NCBI RefSeq assembly: GCF_963576675.1
Contig: NC_088914.1
Coordinates: 19,695,001-19,759,000 of the forward strand
DNA: 64,000 nt
Reading direction: 5' to 3'
Origin: Euphorbia lathyris
Taxonomy: Eukaryota > Streptophyta > Magnoliopsida > Malpighiales > Euphorbiaceae
The first letter of the stretch is position 1. Each line of letters opens with the position of its first letter. Made by a program: the position numbers and the translations under genes. Below, piece by piece: positions 58,420 to 64,000 of this stretch. The notes beneath the pieces are model-generated. The model did no database searches. It was not told where the DNA came from and saw only the letters and a list, made by a program, of their open reading frames with translations.

Positions 58420-59130
58420 ACTAGTTTCAAAGTTAAATTTTTTTTTACAAGACAACCTTTCAAAATTGGAGAGAGTATTACATAAATTTATTTATTCATC
58501 GTACTCTATCGAATATTTTATAAAATATATCCCTTATAAATAGATCAATATCACCATTCGGATTAGAAGACTCACATGCACCGTCCAATCTGAATAAAGA
58601 ATATTTCCTAAAGATGTGAATGGTAACCTCCAGCCACGTGGATTGATATCTACCGCTCAACCCAGTATTTGTACGATGAAGGAAGGGGAAACATGAGATT
58701 GTGATAAACAGTTACGTAAAGGATGATGGGTACATGACAGAGCGCGCCGTCTGACACCATAACGGTTTGAAGGCCTTAGACCCAATGAAATGATGACACT
58801 TGCCAGCACACTTGCTATATGGAAGAGTGCACCACTTGATGTCATTACAATATGAAGGTTGTAGAGCCAACCGAAGGTTGATACGTATCCAATGAGTCAT
58901 CAAGGCACATTCTCATGATTACGATAGATACCATTGACAATCGCATAAATAGATAAGGTGGGTAATCCACAAAGGTATGTAAACACTACAATTGTCAATA
59001 TTCCTATTATCTTCAACCTCTCCTCAATCCTTGTTAACTTAAGCATCAGAGCAAATTCGCAGAGCGTCGACCGCTCTTTGTCCAACTATTATTCATATTT
59101 TAGTTTGCCAAAGGATGTTATAGACATCAT
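58420..59130 (+). mobile_element. LTR-like region of a Ty3 (Tat-like) element
   Basis: The order ATAAATAG (58944), GGTATGTAAACAC, CAACCTCTCCTC, then TTAACTTAAGCATCAGAGC and TTCGCAGAG follows the TATA, R and U5 landmarks of Tat-type LTRs, where a CTTGAGCGTCGGAGTG-like block is usual. A gag-like frame follows in the same direction. The LTR ends and PBS are not clear. A second TATA-like TATAAATAG lies at 58535. Confidence 0.5.
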
Positions 59131-59249
59131 TTGTTCGGTGAACATGGATGAAAATCACCTTCCAAGTGAGAAATGTTTACACCTACTAACTTGGCTAAAG
59201 GAGCGTCGACTAGTCGACCTCGAGGGCCTATAATCCAAGAGGAGGGATG

Positions 59250-60180
59250 GAGGAATCTCAACCAGATTCTAGATAGGCCTTACCTAATCATGCTATTAGG
59301 AGCCTATAGACCCCCAACACCAGGAGTTCCTTAACAAAATCAGTAGACAGTTCAGTCAGAACCTCAACCAAGTTCAACGAGATATGGAGCATGCAATAGA
59401 ATGCCCGAAATGAAGGAAAAGCTTCGAGTGGCAGAAGAGGCTATACGATGTGCAAACCGAGAAAATACTTATCCCACAGGGCAACTTTCCCTTCGAAAGA
59501 CTAGCCATTATGTGAGGATCCCATCACCTCGAAGGCAACGTTCTAGGATCCATATTCCATCCATCGGGTGGCAGATAATGGTGCATACAATGGGTCAGTG
59601 CTTAGGCTCCAATGCGACCATTCCAGAGATTTAACGCTAAAAATCCCTAAAAGGAGAGAAGAGCTAGAATGGTGATGGATGGAGGAACCCAGACATAACT
59701 ATAGAGACAAAGATAATAGGGAAGAAAATGAGCCAGAAAGGCGTCATCCAGTGCGAGATAGGTTGGGAGAAAGACCGAGGCTAGCAGAGGAGGAGGGTGG
59801 AAGGCCCATTAGCAAATGTGAAATGTATGAGCTCATTCAAAAGGCATTGCATGATGCCAGGAATGAGCCAAGGGTTCAGGCAGGACCTCTAAAGATAACT
59901 GGTAGGTGCACTCTGCTATCTACAGAAATTAGGCATCAACTGATGCCTCAGGGGTTTTGTATCCCTATCTTTAAGGAGTATGGTGGTGCAGGGGATCCAA
60001 CAACCCACGTTAAAAACTTTAGAAGAACAATGGAAGTAATGACGGTAAACGACGTTGTCCTTTGCCATTTTTTTTTTAAAAACCCTAGAGGATTCGATAG
60101 CTTACTACTACGAGTAGCTCCTCTGATTCCATTTGAAATTTTAACCAGATGGCTTCATCCTCCGTTGAGAACTTTATAAT
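59250..60180 (+). pseudogene. Ty3 gag fragment
   Basis: The frame 59679-60179 has a charged linker (RDKDNREENEPERRHPVRD), then ISKCEMYELIQKALHDA. The start of the gag domain follows: GFCIPIFKEYGGAGDPTTH, VKNFRRTMEVMTVNDVVLCH, FFKNPRG. This matches Tat-like Ty3 gag. After NPRG a T-run and stops end the similarity. Before it (59250-59680) are Q/N-rich frames with breaks. No zinc knuckle or pol follows; at 60341 another repeat begins. Confidence 0.7.
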
Positions 60181-60340
60181 ATCCATCCCTGGAGGGAAGA
60201 CAATACAACATATGAATAGTGGGTAGGCCTCTACTGTCAAGTTCCGTTAGAGCTTTATCCATTTAACATCTAGCCTGGAAAATCCCAATAAAGGAGGACA
60301 TGGCAGTGGCTCAGGGAAACCAAATGGTAGCTCATTCTAT

Positions 60341-60795
60341 AATGAGCAGAATAGTAATACAACCTTATGATACAAATCGGTTTTATCTGAAAGTTTTAAT
60401 CGTAAACTTACAAAGATATTTCTTCTCTAGCTAAACTAGAAGGAGTTAATCCCGGGTTTTATGGACTAAATCCATAGGAAATAAGAATTCCCCATTGTTG
60501 AAGGTGAAAACCTTCACAAGTTTCTTGAAGAAGATTTAATATTGATTGATAAAAAGTTCAGGATTACAATGAGCAGAATAGTAATACAACCTTTATGATA
60601 CAAATCGGTTTTATCTGAAAGTTTTAATCATAAACTTACAAAGATATTTCTTCTCTAGCTAAACTAGAAGGAGTTAATCCCGGGTTTTATGGACTAAATC
60701 CATAGGAAATAAGAATTCCCCATTGTTGAAGGTGAAAACCTTCACAAGTTTCTTGAAGAAGATTTAATATTGATTGATAAAAAGTTCAGGATTAC
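60341..60795. repeat. 227-bp tandem duplication of an LTR segment
   Basis: The unit from AATGAGCAGAATAGTAATAC to GTTCAGGATTAC is present twice (60341-60567, 60568-60795), with at most a few differences: an extra T at CTTTATG, CGTAAAC versus CATAAAC. Each unit contains the LTR end TGATACAAATCGG and the block TAGCTAAACTAGAAGGAGTT related to the LTRs at 10.3 and 24.96 kb. Confidence 0.9.
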
Positions 60796-61420
60796 AATTA
60801 CAAAGAGATGAATTTATATCATCTAAACCTAATTGCCAAATTACAAGAAAGGGTAAAGACTATAACTAAATGAAATAATAAGATAAGGGTAAAATGGGTT
60901 AAAATAATAAAGGATGGCATAGGTGTAAATATAGGAGTGGTAGAGTTGTAATTAGGGGGGGGGGCAAAGGTGTAAATAAGGAGAGGCATGGTTGTAAATA
61001 AGAAAGACAATAAATGGCCCCCAACACAAGAACTTGGTGAAGAAGCATCCTCCAGGCGGGATACGCCACACGTGGGTCTTGCTACGCCCCGCGTGGTGAA
61101 GCTCCTGAACTTGGTGCGTCTCGCTGATAAGGTTCACGCGTGGCGTCTCTGGTATTACGCCCCGCGTAGTTGACCTCCTGGTTGGAACTCATTCTGGATG
61201 TCTGATATGCGCCCCGCGTATGAGGAGGCACGCCCCGCGTGCATGAGCTCCTGAACTGCCCTCCGGAAATAGGACCTTCCACGCTCCGCGTACGAGAGGG
61301 TACGTCTCGCGTGCTTTGCTGGTTTCCTTTGTCCTCATCTTTCACGGTTGGCTATCCCCGGGTCTCGTGCTTCGCTCTTCCCCCGACTTCCTTCATACGG
61401 ACCCGAACCCAGAGGGAGAT
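60796..61420 (-). mobile_element. Ty3-type pol tail plus LTR, second GC-rich copy
   Basis: On the - strand the frame 61345-61082 reads KDEDKGNQQSTRDVPSRTRS, later RSSCTRGVPPHTRGAYQTSR and NYAGRNTRDATRE. This is clearly the same tail as at 10.3-11.0 kb (EDEGNGNQKST, SYTRGVPSEARS, KYAGRTSGDAARK). Downstream it becomes the LTR-like sequence with GATATAAATTC near 60.82 kb and then the duplicated segment. The GC-rich stretch 61.05-61.32 kb holds at least four exact or nearly exact ACGCGGGGCGT words. Stops at both ends; a fragment. Confidence 0.6.
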
Positions 61421-61449
61421 TGTTACTTGTTTTGATATTCGTAATTGAT

Positions 61450-62060
61450 TATTGTGTAGGGGAACGCGATTTGCGACGCCATTCGGGCTATCTTTAGGGA
61501 TTCATATAGGTGTTGCCTTACCGGAAGTGACGCTCCGGAAACCGTAGGAATTGACAAACCACGGAACTTACGGGCCCTAATTTCTGATCCCAAGCATTAG
61601 ACACGCCTTGACTAGGAACCACGTAGTCTAAGTACCTCACGGGTCGGTCACACTACACGTAGTCGTCATTGCAAGAGCAAATCATTAACCGTATAAATAT
61701 TGGGAGTCATTGTTTGTCATATTTATAACTTATCACCATCCATATCATTTCGTAGAGTTTTTGTTATGGGAATTTGTCTCACCCGTAGTTAGGAGTAGTT
61801 TGTAGTTGTTCCCCGAATCAACTCAAAGTATTCACCACTTAGATAACGTATAAAACCGAGTCGTTTAATACTTGTAGTTATAAATCCCATGGATTCGATA
61901 CCCGGTCTTAACCGGATTATTACTTGATACGACGGGGTACACTTGCCCCTAAGTAGTGGCGTCTAGTAGAGATAGAGCATTTAGGAAGATCACATCTATA
62001 GTCGTAACGCACTTATCATAATATATATTTCATAAGCTCTACCTAGCCGTTTACGCGCCC
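61450..62060 (-). other. Non-coding Ty3-type sequence
   Basis: It contains AAGTGTACCCCGTCGTATC, ATCCGGTTAAGACCGGGTATC and GAATCCATGGGAT (- strand). I recognise this arrangement from untranslated or LTR parts of plant Ty3 elements. No frame. It follows the end of the frame at 62063 in the same orientation, so it is likely the 3' part of that element. Confidence 0.4.
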
Positions 62061-62062
62061 TA

Positions 62063-62332
62063 TCAGGTTCCATCATAGGGAAGGTTCTCCCTCAACATAA
62101 AGTTCACATCCCTCACAACAAGATCACCTCTCATGGGCTCATCATAGGGAAGGTTCTCCCTCAACATACACACCCAAGATTCCAACACAAATATCTCAAC
62201 AAAGCACAAAAGAATAAGTTCAGATTTTACCCAATGAGTGACTCGATTCTTTTGCATGTGGTATGTGCTAGGTATCTCGGTGCTATCAATAGACTTCATA
62301 GAGTAACCTTCATCCTCCTCTCTAGATCTCAA
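62063..62332 (-). pseudogene. C-terminal tail of a Ty3 polyprotein with 69-bp repeat
   Basis: The frame starts RSREEDEGYSMKSIDSTE and includes ILLCFVEIFVLESWVCMLREN. The last part repeats MLRENLPYD twice, from a 69-bp tandem repeat (CATCATAGGGAAGGTTCTCC at 62071 and 62140). I take it as the tail of a polyprotein because of its place just before the untranslated region; its function is unknown. Confidence 0.4.
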
Positions 62333-62392
62333 CTCACCATATGTAGTACTAGGTGCACTATCTCCCGGATCCCATGCTAGGTCTCGTGGTAG

Positions 62393-63160
62393 CTATCTCA
62401 AAGGTGGAAGACCTTTAGGAAACCCCTTAGGTGGCTCATTGAAAGACACGTGCTTGTCATCCTTGAACATCGGCTCTACTTCCTCACTTTCAACTTTGCT
62501 ACCCTCCTTCTCAACCTTATTCTCCTCTTTGGATTTGACTTCACTATGAGAGTGGCTAGCTAACCCATCCATGGAACCCAAGTCAAGATGATTCAATGTC
62601 TCACTCATTCCACCAATGCACCCATTCACACTCAACTCCCGAGTTGGACAATCTTCCAAAGTGGCCTCCGTTTTCGTACTAGGAGAACTCTTCAAAGGTG
62701 TAAGGACATATCAGATTCCGCCTTTGTGTATGGTGTAGGTGTTGCTTCTTCCCGCATGTGAGGCATCACAATCAAATTGCCATGGCCTACCAAGTAGCAC
62801 ATCACAAGCACCCATCTCTACAACATCACACATAGCTTCATCCCCATAAGCTCCAATAGTGAAAGGAACTTTACACCAATAAGTAACTTGAAGCTTTTCC
62901 ACCTTATTGACCTAACCAAATCGGTAAGGTCTAGGATGTGGCTCGGAAACCAACCCAAACTTACTCATAGCGGACCGACTAATGATATTCACTTGGCTTC
63001 CTCCGTCGATCACCATCTCACACTTCTTCCCAAGAACTAAGCATCGAGTTCTAAATAATCGATGACGTTCGCTATGCTCCTCTTCACTAGGCATTGGCAC
63101 CCTAGTCACCAAATACACATTATGCTCATTGCCATCATCATCAACTTCATAGGTGTCTTC
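62393..63160 (-). pseudogene. Ty3 aspartic protease and linker, RT missing
   Basis: The frames 63118-62912 and 62902-62711 give FRTRCLVLGKKCEMVIDGGS then QVNIISRSAMSKFGL, with the catalytic Asp in D-G-G. FTIGAYGDEAMCDVVEMGAC then DVLLGRPWQFD is the second hallmark of this protease type. A one-base break or stop lies at about 62905. A linker follows (frame 62695-62393, ending HVSFNEPPKGFPKGLPPLR), which normally leads into RT. Here it stops and the next frame is the C-terminal tail, so RT, RNase H and integrase are absent. The protease would cut the polyprotein. Confidence 0.8.
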
Positions 63161-63720
63161 TTCTTGGCTCCACTCAACACTTCTCGACTCATCCTCATCT
63201 TGGAACCGATTTTCTTCATCATCATAAGCATATTCATTTCAGTCCCACTCTACATTTCTCGTCTCATAGTCATCTCGAAACCGACCTTCATCATACTCAT
63301 AAGTGTCTTCATTTCGGTTCCACCCAATATTTCCCGACCCATAGTCGTCTCGGAACCGATCTTCATCATCATAAGCTTCTTCGCTTTGGTTCCACTCTAC
63401 ATTTCCCAACTCATCATCATGATGGAACCTACCTCCATCATACTCATAGATATCTTCATGGTAGTTCCATTCAACATCCTCCAACTCATCATCACAATAT
63501 AATCTACCTTCATTCTCTTCATAAGGAGCCCCATATCGATCCCACTCAACACACCGACGCCCACTCTCATCATAGTAGACTCTATCTTCGTCTTCCGCAT
63601 AAGCGGCCCCATATTGGTTCCACTCAATGCTTCGACGTTCATCCTCCCCATGGTAAACTCTACCATCTTCATCATAATCAAACTCATATGCACTATGACA
63701 AAGTTCACCATCCTCACATA
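63161..63720 (-). repeat. Acidic Trp-anchored tandem repeat, coding
   Basis: Units of 24-26 residues (about 72-78 bp) are anchored by (V/I)EW and followed by a Y/D/E-rich stretch and an RF/RVY-type block. Examples are NVEWNQSEEAYDDEDRFRDD and NIGWNRNEDTYEYDEGRFRD. Seven W-anchored units and one partial can be read on the - strand, across a frameshift and a TGA (in NVEWD-stop-NEYAY). The repeat lies directly upstream of the protease, so it is the C-terminal part of gag or a gag-protease linker. I know of no named domain with this pattern. Confidence 0.7.
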
Positions 63721-64000
63721 TCTTATCTTCGAAAGTGTGCTCTCTCTCTCTTCAACCTCATCCTCGAATTCGCCTTCATTATAATCACACTCCTCATGTC
63801 TTACTAGCTCATTCTTGGATTGGTTCTCCTCTTCATCAATCTCCTTTTCTAACTCCTCTTCTTTATGGTTGTATTGAAATTCATTTCCATCTTTATCCAC
63901 GATCCGTCTTTTCCCATGACCTTTCGTTTCCTCCCACTCCTCTTCATAATTCGAACCGACTAATTCACGTGCCAAGTCACCCGACTCAAAAGACATGCTA
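63721..64000 (-). pseudogene. Ty3 gag-like acidic segment, cut by window end
   Basis: The frame from 63996 reads SYEEEWEETKGHGKRRIVDK-like charged sequence, then NKEEELEKEIDEEENQSKNE and ECDYNEGEFEDEVEERE. A frameshift near 63.74 kb is needed to reach the W-repeat. No zinc knuckle or gag core is visible inside the window; the gene continues beyond it. Assignment rests on the protease downstream. Confidence 0.45.

Noticed and set aside
63062..63502. 146-residue + strand ORF with Ile/Phe repeats
   Set aside because: It is the antisense shadow of the acidic repeat that precedes the Ty3 protease on the - strand.

Overview
This window is nuclear DNA of a flowering plant, most likely a eudicot. 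The base composition is AT-rich, genes are spliced with GT..AG introns, and most of the DNA is transposable elements nested in one another. The species cannot be fixed from the sequence. Only two host genes look intact. One (about 2.55-4.6 kb, + strand) encodes a small OB-fold nucleic-acid-binding protein of the plant SOSS-B-like family. The other (31.6-33.6 kb, - strand) encodes a polygalacturonase-1 beta-subunit-like, BURP-domain cell-wall protein with an in-phase signal-peptide exon.

From 0.5 to 30 kb the DNA is a patchwork of small elements. Many have boundaries that can be read from target-site duplications (TSDs): a Tourist-like MITE, three Mutator-like elements with long inverted repeats, four hAT-like elements with 8-bp TSDs, three 5'-truncated LINEs (one with a Mutator-like MITE sitting in its poly-A tail), a TRIM-like mini-retrotransposon, a SINE fragment, a probable 1.7-kb solo LTR, a decayed Ty3 gag, and a 5'-truncated Ty3 pol on the - strand.

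From 35.9 to 53.2 kb a decayed Ty1/copia element on the + strand has been hit twice by one other copia family. One insertion left a 1.34-kb solo LTR (TSD GGTTC). The other is an 11.47-kb full-length element on the - strand (TSD CTGAG, initiator-Met PBS, polypurine tract, LTRs differing by about 2 percent by eye). That element carries gag, protease, integrase, RT and RNase H plus a very long extra ORF (608 codons, one stop, 339 codons) between RNase H and the 3' LTR, with a TATA-like box and a pyrimidine-rich leader just upstream of its ATG. The whole element is unusually rich in the words CTCAG/CTGAG.

From 53 to 64 kb come a Stowaway-like MITE, a LINE 3' end (zf-RVT and RNase H), a hAT MITE abutting a Mutator-like MITE, an LTR and gag of a Ty3 element (+), and then - strand Ty3 sequences: a GC-rich coding tail plus LTR that is also present at 10.3-11.0 kb, and a gag/protease segment with an acidic tryptophan-anchored repeat whose RT-integrase part is missing.

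No CRISPR, operon, rRNA or tRNA gene was recognised. The most unusual material is the extra ORF and word bias of the copia element, the ACGCGGGGCGT repeat read in different frames in Ty3 tails, the acidic W-repeat, and the 228-bp array inside a long-TIR Mutator-like element. All identifications come from reading the sequence; no database search was run.
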